DNA from: Polaribacter sp. Q13 | GTDB lineage: Bacteria > Bacteroidota > Bacteroidia > Flavobacteriales > Flavobacteriaceae | DNA length: 64,000 nt | NCBI RefSeq assembly: GCF_016858305.2 | Contig: NZ_CP074436.1 | Location: 640,001-704,000 of the forward strand | Direction: 5' to 3' | Shown here: positions 1 to 8,618 of the stretch, in pieces | Layout: each line of letters starts with the position of its first letter | How positions within the stretch are numbered: position 1 is the first letter of the stretch | The notes under the pieces: generated by a model | What the model was told of the DNA's origin: nothing | Database searches by the model: none | What the model saw: the letters and a program-made list of their open reading frames with translations, nothing else | Made by a program: the position numbers and the translations under genes

Positions 1-703
1 CCCAAAATCTGCATAAAAAATTAATAGAACTGTCTCCAAACTCGGTATAATAGAACTCCACATTTTTATTTAATTCATTTTGATTAAAATTAGTAGAAAT
101 AACCTCTTTTGTTAAAGATTCTACCTTTTCTAAATCGGCACCATATTCTACACCACATGTAATAGATATTCTCATTTTAGTAGTTAAAGAATAATTTTTA
201 AAAGGGTTTTCTAAAATGGTTTTATTGGGTATGACCACCATATTATTATCAGCCTCTCTAATTACAAAGTAATTTAAATTAATATCTATTACTTGGCCAG
301 AAAAACCGTTAGTTTCTATCCAATTACCAATATTTAGATTTTCTCTAAAAGATAAAACAACTCCAGAAATGGTGTTAGACAAAGTACCTTGCAAGGCCAA
401 ACCAATTACAATACCAGATACACCAGCTGCAGAAATAATAGCCTTTAAAGTATCATCAAACTTTAAAATTGTCATTGCCAAATATAAACCGGTTAAGAAT
501 ATAAAGGCAGAGGCAACTCTAGAAACTAAGTTTCTTACCGATTCTTGTTTAATTTTTTTACCTAAATTCTTAGTAATAAAAGTATTGATAGCTCTCGATG
601 CAAAATAAGCTATAAATATTACCACCAAAGCAATGGCTATATTGGGTATGTTTTTTATAAAAATGTCTTTCCAGATTTCTAGTTTGTTTGTTATTTTATC
701 CAT
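1..703 (-). CDS. MscS-family mechanosensitive ion channel (3' end cut by window edge)
   Basis: Inner-membrane channel that opens under membrane tension to release solutes. The visible 234 residues start at ATG 703-701 and read to the window edge without a stop. Hydrophobic segments lie near residues 20-38 and 62-80. A Gly/Ala-rich pore helix follows at about 88-118 (AAGVSGIVIGLALQGTLSN). The beta domain contains the family signature VVIPNKTI at 156-163. The final visible residues (FGDSSINF) match the start of the C-terminal alpha/beta domain. Typical small MscS proteins are about 270-300 residues, so only a short C-terminal part is missing. The family call is firm; the gating stimulus is inferred from the family. 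Confidence 0.93.
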   Translation of the reverse strand, partial: MDKITNKLEIWKDIFIKNIPNIAIALVVIFIAYFASRAINTFITKNLGKKIKQESVRNLVSRVASAFIFLTGLYLAMTILKFDDTLKAIISAAGVSGIVIGLALQGTLSNTISGVVLSFRENLNIGNWIETNGFSGQVIDINLNYFVIREADNNMVVIPNKTILENPFKNYSLTTKMRISITCGVEYGADLEKVESLTKEVISTNFNQNELNKNVEFYYTEFGDSSINFLCRFW

Positions 704-757
704 GTTTTGTTTTAAAGTTTAATATTGATTATTTTATCTGTTTATTAAAAATAATCA

Positions 758-1258
758 CTATTTCACAAAACTACTATCTAACACATCGCTAGTGTTTTTA
801 GACCATGCATTTAACATCCAAGAAGATTTTTCTAACTCTCTAATATAAGCTCCTATTAAATCTACAGTACCTTCGTCTTCAGCTATATTTGCTTTTTCTA
901 TAACTCTAGAAAGCTGATTTAAAATAATATCCTGGTCGTTTTTTAAAATGTCTACCATTTCTACGTCTGTTAATAACGGACTCGATTCTTTAATGTTAGA
1001 AACCTCTATATAATCAGATAATTTACTAATTGGGTGGTATTTTAAGGTTACTATTCTTTCTGCAATATCATCAATTTTAATTTTGGTATCATTATACATG
1101 TCTTCAAACTGATTGTGTAATTCGAAAAAGTTTTTACCTAAAACATTCCAATGAAAATTTCTTAATTTCTGATAATACACTTGGTAATCTGCCAAAAGCA
1201 CATTTAATTCTGTTACAACTGGTAATACTCGGTCTTTGTCAATATTTAAGTAATTCAT
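758..1258 (-). CDS. dps: Dps-like ferritin (DNA protection during starvation)
   Basis: Dps proteins form 12-subunit shells that oxidise and store iron with hydrogen peroxide and so shield DNA. From ATG 1258 the protein has 166 residues, normal for the family. The ferroxidase ligands are visible with family spacing: His36 (in NFHW), His48, Asp63 and Glu67 (in IDDIAERI). An in-frame ATG 48 bases upstream would add SIACSFVWNLKTYKI, which is unlike any Dps N-terminus, so the internal start is preferred. It is a single gene, same strand as the neighbouring MscS gene and divergent from the DUF4870 gene. Peroxide control would be expected, but I see no operator. Confidence 0.93.
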   Translation of the reverse strand: MNYLNIDKDRVLPVVTELNVLLADYQVYYQKLRNFHWNVLGKNFFELHNQFEDMYNDTKIKIDDIAERIVTLKYHPISKLSDYIEVSNIKESSPLLTDVEMVDILKNDQDIILNQLSRVIEKANIAEDEGTVDLIGAYIRELEKSSWMLNAWSKNTSDVLDSSFVK

Positions 1259-1436
1259 AATTTTATATGTTTTTAAGTTCCATACAAAACTACAAGCAAT
1301 GCTCAATTAGTCTTTGCTCAAATGGAGTATATCTTAACTCAAATACTTATTTAACAAAAAATTAATAATTAAAAAGCGGTAACATAATTGGTTAATTATC
1401 GTCTAATGAATACCAACTAAAACTTTAATTATAAAA

Positions 1437-1775
1437 ATGAAAGAAGACAAACAATTATTAGTTCTAACACATTTAAGTCAATTATTAGATTTTGTAACCG
1501 TCATAGGCGGCTTTGTCGTTCCGTTAATTTTATGGTTGACAAAAAAGGATGAAATTTTTGGAATGGACGCACACGGAAAAGCAATTCTAAATTTTAGAAT
1601 TTCTATGTTTATCTATATTTTAATTTGTATCCCTTTAATTTTTCTTTTTGGATTAGGAATTTTAGGGTTCATTGTAATCGGAATTTTCTATTTAATTTTC
1701 CCAATTATAAACGCCATAAAAGCAAGTAATAACGAACCAATTAATTACCCGTTTAGTATCACTTTTATAAAATAG
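1437..1775 (+). CDS. DUF4870 family small membrane protein
   Basis: A 112-residue protein resembling the DUF4870 (Tic20-like) family, whose function is unknown. A short N-terminal part (EDKQLLVLTHLSQLLDF) leads into a first membrane segment at about 20-35. The motif KAILNFRISMFIY follows, then two long hydrophobic segments around 58-90. The protein would sit in the inner membrane with three helices. It is monocistronic, divergent from dps, and followed at once by a terminator. The family call rests on the HLSQLLDF and AILNFRIS motifs; no function can be derived. Confidence 0.8.
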   Translation: MKEDKQLLVLTHLSQLLDFVTVIGGFVVPLILWLTKKDEIFGMDAHGKAILNFRISMFIYILICIPLIFLFGLGILGFIVIGIFYLIFPIINAIKASNNEPINYPFSITFIK

Positions 1776-1797
1776 AAAAAGAAGAAAGTAGTGTGTT

Positions 1798-1830
1798 AAA
1801 ATCGTCTTTTTTTAGGGCGATTTTTTTTTT
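1798..1830 (+). terminator. Rho-independent terminator after the DUF4870 gene
   Basis: The arms AAAATCGTC (1798-1806) and GGCGATTTT (1816-1824) pair with one G-T wobble and are followed by a T run to 1830. It lies 23 bases after the stop codon. Confidence 0.8.
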
Positions 1831-1852
1831 GTAATATAAGTGTAAGTAAGTT

Positions 1853-1932
1853 GGGCGTTCCCTAAAAAGGGCAGGCTTTCCACTATATCTTTTTGCGAAA
1901 AACAAAAAGGATGTCGTTGCAATCCTTAACGC
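1853..1932. repeat. Palindromic intergenic element (GCGTT...AACGC type)
   Basis: About 80 bases bounded by GCGTT (1855-1859) and AACGC (1928-1932), with an inner hairpin CTTTTTG (1879-1885) / CAAAAAG (1893-1899). From memory it resembles short interspersed elements in many Bacteroidota intergenic regions; I could not search. There is only one copy in this window. Confidence 0.55.
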
Positions 1933-2179
1933 ATAAAAATATAGACTATAAGAAAAATTGATAGTTTATTTTTAGATAAGTATTTTTAGTTTTATTTACT
2001 TATAATTCAATTAGTTGTGTATTTTATATAAACCTTTAGTTTAATCTATTTTTTTTGGTTAGTTGTGGTGTTATAAAATGTTAATTTCATTTTTAAGTAC
2101 AATTAAAACCATCTAAATAACTTTTTAATTACCAAAAAAGAAGCTCCTGTTTTATTTAAATTTTTATAATATGAGAAGA

Positions 2180-2611
2180 TTATATGTTCTTTATAATGTC
2201 TTCATATTCGTAAAAGAAGAGTTCAAATTTAGGCATGGTTTCCATGTAAAATTCAAAACAATCTCTCCAAGAATTTTTATTATACACACTAAATTTACCT
2301 TCGAAAGGAACATAGATTCTATGAATTATTTTACCACTTTCTAGTTCATATGCATCATTAAAAATTACTTCAGGTAACTCAGTTTCTAGCAATGTTTTTA
2401 AAGACAACATTTGGTCGTAATAGAGTAAATTTACCAACTCATCTGGGTTTTCAATATCTATACAAACCATTGCTTGTTTTCTTTCGGCAACAAATTTAAA
2501 AGAGAAACCCTTAATTTTAGTATTGTACAATAACCATTTTCTAGGAAAAGATTTCCCAAAACTAGTCCAAAAATCTTTTCGTAAAAGCGCTGCTTCTTCT
2601 TTAGAGAACAT
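2180..2611 (-). CDS. DUF4268 domain protein
   Basis: A 143-residue soluble protein of the DUF4268 type, rich in aromatic and acidic residues and without signal peptide or membrane segments. The N-terminus (FSKEEAALLRKDFWTSFGKSFPRKW) and the middle (CIDIENPD) are typical of this flavobacterial family as I recall it. It is the last gene of a five-gene operon and starts three bases after the stop of the preceding unknown gene. The domain also occurs at the C-terminus of some nuclease-like proteins, but here it stands alone. Function unknown. Confidence 0.75.
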   Translation of the reverse strand: MFSKEEAALLRKDFWTSFGKSFPRKWLLYNTKIKGFSFKFVAERKQAMVCIDIENPDELVNLLYYDQMLSLKTLLETELPEVIFNDAYELESGKIIHRIYVPFEGKFSVYNKNSWRDCFEFYMETMPKFELFFYEYEDIIKNI

Positions 2612-2614
2612 TCG

Positions 2615-3028
2615 TTATTTTTTATTCGGTGTAAATATGTGAACCTTTTCTGTGCTAAAACCAGTAGAAAACCAGGTTCTATAATGTAAAAGATCTGTAT
2701 TAAAATTGGTAGAAAGTAGATTGCCTATTTCTTCTAATTTAGTATAGTTAAAATCAGTATTCGTTTTATCAATACTTAAAACTAAACCAAAATTATGGTC
2801 TTTTGGTACGCTGTCATCCCATTCATTTAAGGTGCCTATCTTAAATGGCCTACTAACATTGTAATCAATTCCGTTAAAACTTAGTTCTGCAGATGCTCTT
2901 TCATCCTCAGTAATAAATGTCATTTGAGGTAATGATAAAACCGAACTTAATTGCTCACAAAATTCTTTTAAACTTAAATCTACAAAAGTAGAAAAGTGTT
3001 CAATTTTAGAAATATTATCTATATCCAT
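2615..3028 (-). CDS. Hypothetical protein, 137 aa, in the usp-sulP-miaE operon
   Basis: I do not recognise this protein. It is soluble, acidic and has no signal peptide, membrane segment or cysteine cluster. Visible features are an N-terminal helical part (KIEHFSTFVDLSLKEFCEQL) and a strand-rich core with GLVLSIDKT. It is sandwiched between miaE (gap of nine bases) and the DUF4268 gene (three bases), so it is surely co-transcribed with them. It may be a small cytoplasmic partner of the DUF4268 protein, but that rests on position only. Confidence 0.65.
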   Translation of the reverse strand: MDIDNISKIEHFSTFVDLSLKEFCEQLSSVLSLPQMTFITEDERASAELSFNGIDYNVSRPFKIGTLNEWDDSVPKDHNFGLVLSIDKTNTDFNYTKLEEIGNLLSTNFNTDLLHYRTWFSTGFSTEKVHIFTPNKK

Positions 3029-3037
3029 TTTTAGAGT

Positions 3038-3619
3038 TTATCCGTGTATTTTGGCCGTATTACCACGTTCTTTCATCAATTCGGCTTCAAAAGCTAATAA
3101 GGCATTCCATTTTTCATTAACAATCTCTTTGTCTTGGTACTGACGTGCAAATTGTAAAAAAGTAGTATAATGTCCTGCTTCAGAAATCATTAAATTATTG
3201 TAAAATTTAGACAATTCTTCATCTTCCATGTTTTCAGAAAATACTTTAAAACGCTCGCAACTTCTAGCTTCAATTAAGGCAGCAACTAACAAACGCTGAA
3301 TTAAAGCATCTGTTCTGTCTCCTGTCTTTTTAAAGAATTTTTGTAATCGGATCGCATAATCATTCTTTTGCTCACGCCCTAAAACCATTCCGCGTTTTAC
3401 CATTAACAAATGCACCATTTTAAAGTGCTGCATTTCTTCAATAGCAATATTGCTCATTTCTTTTACCAACTCTGTTTCTTCAGAATAATTAATGATAATA
3501 GATACAGCGTTAGAAGCCGCTTTTTGCTCTAAAAAGGCATGATCTGTAAGTATTTGTTGTAAATTATCTTTAGCAATTTCTGCCCAAGAAGTTTCGGTTT
3601 CGAATTGTAATCCTAACAT
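3038..3619 (-). CDS. miaE: tRNA-(ms2io6A)-hydroxylase MiaE
   Basis: Di-iron monooxygenase that hydroxylates the isopentenyl side chain of ms2i6A at position 37 of some tRNAs. The 193-residue ferritin-like fold shows the expected carboxylate/His ligands: Glu31, Glu62 with His65 (EEMQH), Glu117 (IEARSCERF), and Glu147 with His150 (SEAGHYTTF). Length and motifs fit the family. It is the third gene of the minus-strand operon, after sulP with a six-base gap. The enzyme that makes its precursor, MiaA, is also in this window (18371-19294); MiaB is not. Confidence 0.92.
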   Translation of the reverse strand: MLGLQFETETSWAEIAKDNLQQILTDHAFLEQKAASNAVSIIINYSEETELVKEMSNIAIEEMQHFKMVHLLMVKRGMVLGREQKNDYAIRLQKFFKKTGDRTDALIQRLLVAALIEARSCERFKVFSENMEDEELSKFYNNLMISEAGHYTTFLQFARQYQDKEIVNEKWNALLAFEAELMKERGNTAKIHG

Positions 3620-3625
3620 AATTAT

Positions 3626-5815
3626 TTATATTGTTTTTTGTAATCCCATACCAAAATAAGCCAAAGCTTTAATTTCTTTAACACTTGCCAAACGTTCGTT
3701 TCCAAATATTAAAATTCCGTTTTTGGTAGCAGAAATATGATATTGTTTATTGCTTTCAAAAAACAAAATTAATTCATCTGTAAAAAATGCTCTAATTTTT
3801 TCTTCATTTTTTCCTGCTAAATAAAAACGTTTGCTAAAATCTGGATGATTTTTTACATCAATATCTTTGTAACCTGCAAATTCTAAGAGATATTCAAAAA
3901 TACCTTCTTTATCTAGTGTAAAATGAGGAACCGGATGTAATGGATGAATATGTAACATAGTTGCTTTTATCATTTGCTTTGCAAACATAGCTCCTTCGGT
4001 AAAATGGACGTCAAAAATAGTACAATCTTCATTAGAAAGTACGTTAGAGACTTTATCTATATTACGAGTCTTAAAATAACCAAAAGTGGGTAGTTCTTCC
4101 ATTTCTAGGGCAGAATTTGCATAATATTTCCAATGCATTTCTTCACTAATATTCTGAATCGATTTTTGTCTTTTAGTTAAAACACGTTTTTTAGGAAGTG
4201 CTTTTGTAGGTAAAGATTTACGTAATGCAAATGGATGTTCACTTCCAGATTTAGAATCGTCTAAACCTATTACCTCAAAATGCCCACCTTTTCTATGAAA
4301 AGACGCAGCATAATTACTCATGTTTTCCATTACAGAATGATCTACAAACTCACATAAAGAAAAATCTATAATAGCTTCTTCGGTTTCTGGTATTTGGTCT
4401 AACTTGGTTTTTAGCTTTGTATAGTTTAAAAAACTAGAAAAATTCTTAACACTTACATAGTATTTATCCTCTTCTTCAAACATTAAAATATTTGGTTTTA
4501 AAACGTTTTTTATAAATAATAAGATATTTTTATTTATAACAACATGAATGATAAATGTAATTAAAATACCTACAATAATACCTGTAATTAAACTGGTTAA
4601 AATAGTTGTAAATAAGGTAACTAGAAAAATAATTAATTGCTCGGAACCGATACTAAATACTTTCTTAATGTTTTCTGGTGATGCTAATTTATATCCTGTA
4701 TAGACTAAAATAGCAGCCAAAGCTGGTAATGGAATTTTACGCAATTCTGTGGCAAATAACAAAATAAAAGCAACCAAAAAAGCCGCATGAAAAAAGTTTG
4801 CAGATCTATTGGTTCCTTTATTATTAACGTTTACAGAACTTCTTGCTATTACCGTTACTACATTTAATCCGCCTAAAAAACCGCTAATAACGGTGGCTAA
4901 TCCTAAAGCACGAATGTCTTTATTTACATTAGAACGTCTTTTTAAAGGATCTAATTTATCAACAGCTTTAATACTTAGTAAACTTTCTATACTTGCAATT
5001 AATGTAATTGCTATTACAGCACTTATAAAGTTGGCATGATAAATTTTACCAAAATCGGGAAAAGCAAAATTTGATAAAATGTCATTAGGCAATGCAATTA
5101 ATAGGCTTTTATGAATGGGATAATCAGACGCAGAAACCAAATCATAATAATAATACATACCTACACTTAATACTACAATCCACATAGGTGCAGGAATCAA
5201 TTTTAAATATCGATTTCTTATTTTTCCATAAAATATCATAATCAATAAACTTCCTATTCCTACCATTCCTGCATAAAACATGCTAGAATTATCTGTTTTT
5301 ATTAAATTTAAGAGGCCTTCCGGAATTTGATATAAGAGTTGTACAATGCTTCCTTTGGCGTCTAAATTACCAAACATTACATGAATTTGCTTTGCAAATA
5401 TTCCGATACCAATAGCAGCCAACATACCCTGTATGGCAGAGGCAGGAAAGAAATCTCCTAAAGATCCCATTCTTAGAAAACCAAGAATAATCATAATAAC
5501 TCCAGAGAGAACTACGGCGGCTAATGTATATAAAAAACCTTGGTGCATGTCTCCTTCACCCAAAGTGGTAATTGCACCCAAAATAACAACCACTAAACCA
5601 TTTCCAGGTCCTGTAATGGTTACGTTAGATCCTCCAATTATAGATACAACAATACCACCTATTACGGCAGCAATAACACCAGAAATAGGTGGCGCTCCAG
5701 AAGCTAAAGCTAAACCTAAACCTAATGGAAGTGCAATTAAGGAAACTACAAAACCAGAAAAAAGGTTTTGAGGTACATCATTTATAAACGTTTTAAAAGT
5801 ATTTTTTTTCGGCAT
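3626..5815 (-). CDS. SulP-family anion transporter with STAS domain and extra C-terminal domain
   Basis: Inner-membrane SulP carrier, probably for bicarbonate, sulfate or a similar anion; the substrate cannot be read from sequence. Residues about 15-430 form the multi-helix transporter, with ALPLGLGLALASGAPP near the N-terminus and TGPGNGLVVVI in the core. A STAS-like part follows (about 440-525: AIIDFSLCEFVDHSVMENM). Unusually, about 170-190 further residues form a soluble domain with HIHPLHPVPHFT and NHPDFSKRFYLAG, which I cannot name. The 729-residue length is long for a bacterial SulP. The ATG directly abuts the stop codon of the upstream Usp gene, so the two are coupled. Confidence 0.9.
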   Translation of the reverse strand: MPKKNTFKTFINDVPQNLFSGFVVSLIALPLGLGLALASGAPPISGVIAAVIGGIVVSIIGGSNVTITGPGNGLVVVILGAITTLGEGDMHQGFLYTLAAVVLSGVIMIILGFLRMGSLGDFFPASAIQGMLAAIGIGIFAKQIHVMFGNLDAKGSIVQLLYQIPEGLLNLIKTDNSSMFYAGMVGIGSLLIMIFYGKIRNRYLKLIPAPMWIVVLSVGMYYYYDLVSASDYPIHKSLLIALPNDILSNFAFPDFGKIYHANFISAVIAITLIASIESLLSIKAVDKLDPLKRRSNVNKDIRALGLATVISGFLGGLNVVTVIARSSVNVNNKGTNRSANFFHAAFLVAFILLFATELRKIPLPALAAILVYTGYKLASPENIKKVFSIGSEQLIIFLVTLFTTILTSLITGIIVGILITFIIHVVINKNILLFIKNVLKPNILMFEEEDKYYVSVKNFSSFLNYTKLKTKLDQIPETEEAIIDFSLCEFVDHSVMENMSNYAASFHRKGGHFEVIGLDDSKSGSEHPFALRKSLPTKALPKKRVLTKRQKSIQNISEEMHWKYYANSALEMEELPTFGYFKTRNIDKVSNVLSNEDCTIFDVHFTEGAMFAKQMIKATMLHIHPLHPVPHFTLDKEGIFEYLLEFAGYKDIDVKNHPDFSKRFYLAGKNEEKIRAFFTDELILFFESNKQYHISATKNGILIFGNERLASVKEIKALAYFGMGLQKTI

Positions 5816-6649
5816 CTATTTAACAATTAAAACATCGGTTGGTAATTGAGATAAAATATACTCAAGATCATGAGGGAATATTCTATCGAAAAACCCAACT
5901 TTATTGGGTGCATTCATAATTAACAAATCGGCTCTTTTTACTTTAGCGTAATGCCCAATGGAATAGCCTCTTTTTCCAAAAATACTCTGAGTTTTTATGT
6001 TGATATCAGTACAATTTATATCTTTTAAAATGGTTTTTACGCGTTGTTCTTCTCTTGTTTTTAATCGTTCTTTAGTTATCGTTGCTTTTCTTAAAGTTTT
6101 ATCATCACTCACTTTTACGTGTAATTCATTCTGACTAACTTCTTCTACAATGGTAATTTTAGTACATTTTAGTCGCTTGGCAACTACAAAAGCGGTTTTA
6201 ATAGTTTCTTCTGTTCTTTCATCTTTTAGCCCATTTACTACAATATGTTTGCAGGGAACTCTAATTAAAGAAGGTTTAATAAGTAATAAAACAGAACAAG
6301 GTGCCTTTCTAGTAATTTTTCTGGCAATAGATCCTACATAATATTTTAATAAATTTTCTTTTTGAAGTGCTCCTAAAATAAGTAAGTTAATGTTTTCTGT
6401 AGCACAAGTTTCAAGAATTACATCTACAGGATTCCCTTCTTTCCAAATAGCTTTAAACGAGTTCTTTAAAGGATCGGCTGCTGCTAAAAGAGCGGTTAGA
6501 TCTACTTTTTTTTGACGAGATTTTGGTCCAACATGCACGCCAACTAATTCAGCATCAAATAGATTAGCCAGTCTTACGGCTTCAAATATATTTGCTTTTA
6601 AATTTGGAGAAAATGCAATACCAATTAAGATTTTGTGAATATTTTGCAA
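5816..6649 (-). CDS. Universal stress protein, tandem-domain type
   Basis: A 277-residue UspA-family protein. The first domain (about 1-140) starts with KILIGIAFSP and ends with the nucleotide-loop region GSIARKITRKAPCSVLLL. The second domain (about 140-277) is more degenerate and ends PTDVLIV. Tandem Usp proteins of this size are common in flavobacteria. It is the first gene of the operon with sulP and miaE, and lies 127 bases from the divergent antiporter gene. Pairing with a SulP carrier suggests control or sensing of transport; this is inference. Confidence 0.88.
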   Translation of the reverse strand: MQNIHKILIGIAFSPNLKANIFEAVRLANLFDAELVGVHVGPKSRQKKVDLTALLAAADPLKNSFKAIWKEGNPVDVILETCATENINLLILGALQKENLLKYYVGSIARKITRKAPCSVLLLIKPSLIRVPCKHIVVNGLKDERTEETIKTAFVVAKRLKCTKITIVEEVSQNELHVKVSDDKTLRKATITKERLKTREEQRVKTILKDINCTDINIKTQSIFGKRGYSIGHYAKVKRADLLIMNAPNKVGFFDRIFPHDLEYILSQLPTDVLIVK

Positions 6650-6776
6650 AAAATAGGTTTAAAAGTTAACTTTTTGGCACAATATAGTAAACTTTAAAAG
6701 AAAGAAAAAAACTATATTTTTTATTTTTATCATGCCTAAACATTCTTAAATTTACATTTAAATGAATTTTTAATAA

Positions 6777-8618
6777 ATGATAGAATTAGCAGGTATAATT
6801 ATTTTAGGAATATTATCACAATGGGTAGCATGGAAATTTAAAATTCCTGCAATTTTACCTTTAATTTTAATTGGTTTGCTAGTAGGGCCAATTGCAGCTG
6901 AATTTTTAAGTAGCGACGGTACAAAATGGATAGAGCCAATTTGGAACGGCGAAAAAGGACTTTTCCCTGGAGAAAGTTTGTATTACTTTGTGTCTTTAGC
7001 TATTAGTATTATTCTTTTTGAAGGTGGTTTAACTTTAAAAAGAAGTGAAATAAAAAATGTGGGTCCTGTTATTACCAAACTAATTACGTTGGGGTCTGCA
7101 ATTACTTTTTTTGGAGCAGGTATTGTGGCGCATTATGTTTTTAATTTAGGTTGGGAACTTTCTTTTCTATTTTCTGGTTTAATCATCGTTACTGGTCCTA
7201 CTGTAATAACTCCTATTTTAAGAAACATACCTCTAAAAAAAGACATTTCTACGGTTTTAAAATGGGAAGGAATTTTAATAGATCCAATTGGTGCGCTGGT
7301 TGCCGTATTGGTTTTCGAGTTTATTAGTGTAGATGGTGGAAGTGGTTTTACAAAAACGGCCTTAATGGAGTTTGGTAAAATATTACTTTTTGGAACCACT
7401 TTTGGGTTTACGTTTGCACACGCATTAGCTTTTTCTATTAATAAAAAAATGATTCCTCATTATTTACTAAACGTAGTTTCTTTATCTGCCGTTTTGTTGG
7501 TCTTCGTTTTATCAGAATTGTTTGCTCATGAATCTGGTTTATTAGCAGTGGTAGTAATGGGAATGGTTTTAGGAAATGGAAAGTTGGCCAATTTAAAAGA
7601 ACTCCTTTATTTTAAAGAATCTTTAAGTATTTTATTAATTTCAATCTTATTTATTTTATTATCTGCCAATATAAATATAGAAGATTTACTCTTGTTATAT
7701 ACTTGGAAAACTGCAGCGCTTTTTGCTATTGTAGTTTTTGTAATTAGACCTTTAGCTGTTTTTACAAGTACCAGAAAATCTAAATTAAAATTCAACGAAA
7801 AGCTATTTATAAGTTGGGTTGGGCCTCGTGGAATTGTTGCCGCAGGTATTGCTTCATTATTTGGAAGCAAGTTAATTAAACAAGGAGTAGAAGGAGCGGA
7901 GTATATTACGCCTTTGGTTTTTATGATTGTTTTAGGAACCGTTTTATTTAATGCAACCACGGCAAGATTATTTGCAAAAATGGTAGGTGTTTTTCTAAAA
8001 AGTTCTGATGCTATTTTAATAGTAGGTGCTTCGAGTCCGGCTAGATTAATTGCTAAATATTTAACCGACAATGAAAAAAGAGTTATTTTGATAGATTCTA
8101 ACAAAAACTTTATTCAAAAATCTTTAAAAGCAGGTTTAGAAGCTTTTGAAATAGATATTTATAACCAAGACTTAACCGATAATATTGAATTAAATGACGT
8201 AGGTTATTTAATAGCAATGACCGGAAGTGAAGCCGTTAATAAGTTTGCAGTAGACAGTTTTTCTGAAAATTTTGGAGAAAAAGGGGCGTATAGGCTAGCA
8301 ACTTCAGAAGAGATTTTAAGAAAAAATATAAGCATAGATGAACAACGAGGTTTCTTTACTCCTAAAGACGATTATATAAATTTAAGTGAAGCGTTTAGAG
8401 ACAATCCTAAAATTTATGAAGTTGAAATAGAAACAGAAGCAGATTACAATACAATGACAACCAAATTGTTTAATGAATTAAAATCGGTGCTTTTATTTGT
8501 AAAGAAAGATGATAAATTATACCTAATGTCAGAATTTGAAAAAGAACAGTTGGCAAAAGACAATTGTACATTAATCTATTTAGGTAAAAATGTAGAAGTT
8601 ATTAAGCCAAATAAGTAG
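6777..8618 (+). CDS. CPA1-type cation:proton antiporter with C-terminal Rossmann domain
   Basis: Inner-membrane Na+(K+)/H+ antiporter of the monovalent cation:proton antiporter-1 family. About 12 hydrophobic helices span residues 1-400. The conserved ion-binding stretch DPIGALVAV and the late-helix motif VGPRGIVAAG are visible. After residue about 405 a soluble region starts with AILIVGASSPARLIAKYL, a TrkA-N/RCK-like nucleotide-binding fold ending near residue 600. The 613-residue length fits this two-part architecture. It overlaps by 17 bases, tail to tail, with the MutS-like gene. Ion preference is unknown. Confidence 0.92.
   Translation: MIELAGIIILGILSQWVAWKFKIPAILPLILIGLLVGPIAAEFLSSDGTKWIEPIWNGEKGLFPGESLYYFVSLAISIILFEGGLTLKRSEIKNVGPVITKLITLGSAITFFGAGIVAHYVFNLGWELSFLFSGLIIVTGPTVITPILRNIPLKKDISTVLKWEGILIDPIGALVAVLVFEFISVDGGSGFTKTALMEFGKILLFGTTFGFTFAHALAFSINKKMIPHYLLNVVSLSAVLLVFVLSELFAHESGLLAVVVMGMVLGNGKLANLKELLYFKESLSILLISILFILLSANINIEDLLLLYTWKTAALFAIVVFVIRPLAVFTSTRKSKLKFNEKLFISWVGPRGIVAAGIASLFGSKLIKQGVEGAEYITPLVFMIVLGTVLFNATTARLFAKMVGVFLKSSDAILIVGASSPARLIAKYLTDNEKRVILIDSNKNFIQKSLKAGLEAFEIDIYNQDLTDNIELNDVGYLIAMTGSEAVNKFAVDSFSENFGEKGAYRLATSEEILRKNISIDEQRGFFTPKDDYINLSEAFRDNPKIYEVEIETEADYNTMTTKLFNELKSVLLFVKKDDKLYLMSEFEKEQLAKDNCTLIYLGKNVEVIKPNK

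Larger units (their letters stand above)
1776..2179. other. 404-bp intergenic stretch
   Basis: Between the DUF4870 gene and the end of the minus-strand operon. It holds the terminator at 1798-1830 and the palindromic repeat at 1853-1932. The remaining AT-rich part (about 1940-2179) shows no open reading frame, RNA gene or clear motif that I could support. Confidence 0.6.

Noticed and set aside
369..608. 79-residue plus-strand ORF
   Set aside because: Antisense to the coding region of the MscS channel; its sequence is lysine- and alanine-rich shadow translation without motifs.
4809..5771. Plus-strand ORFs of 76 and 112 residues inside sulP
   Set aside because: Antisense shadows of the SulP transporter; no start signal and no family resemblance.
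7607..8104. 165-residue minus-strand ORF inside the antiporter
   Set aside because: Complement of the coding strand of a clear CPA1 protein; composition is that of a shadow frame.
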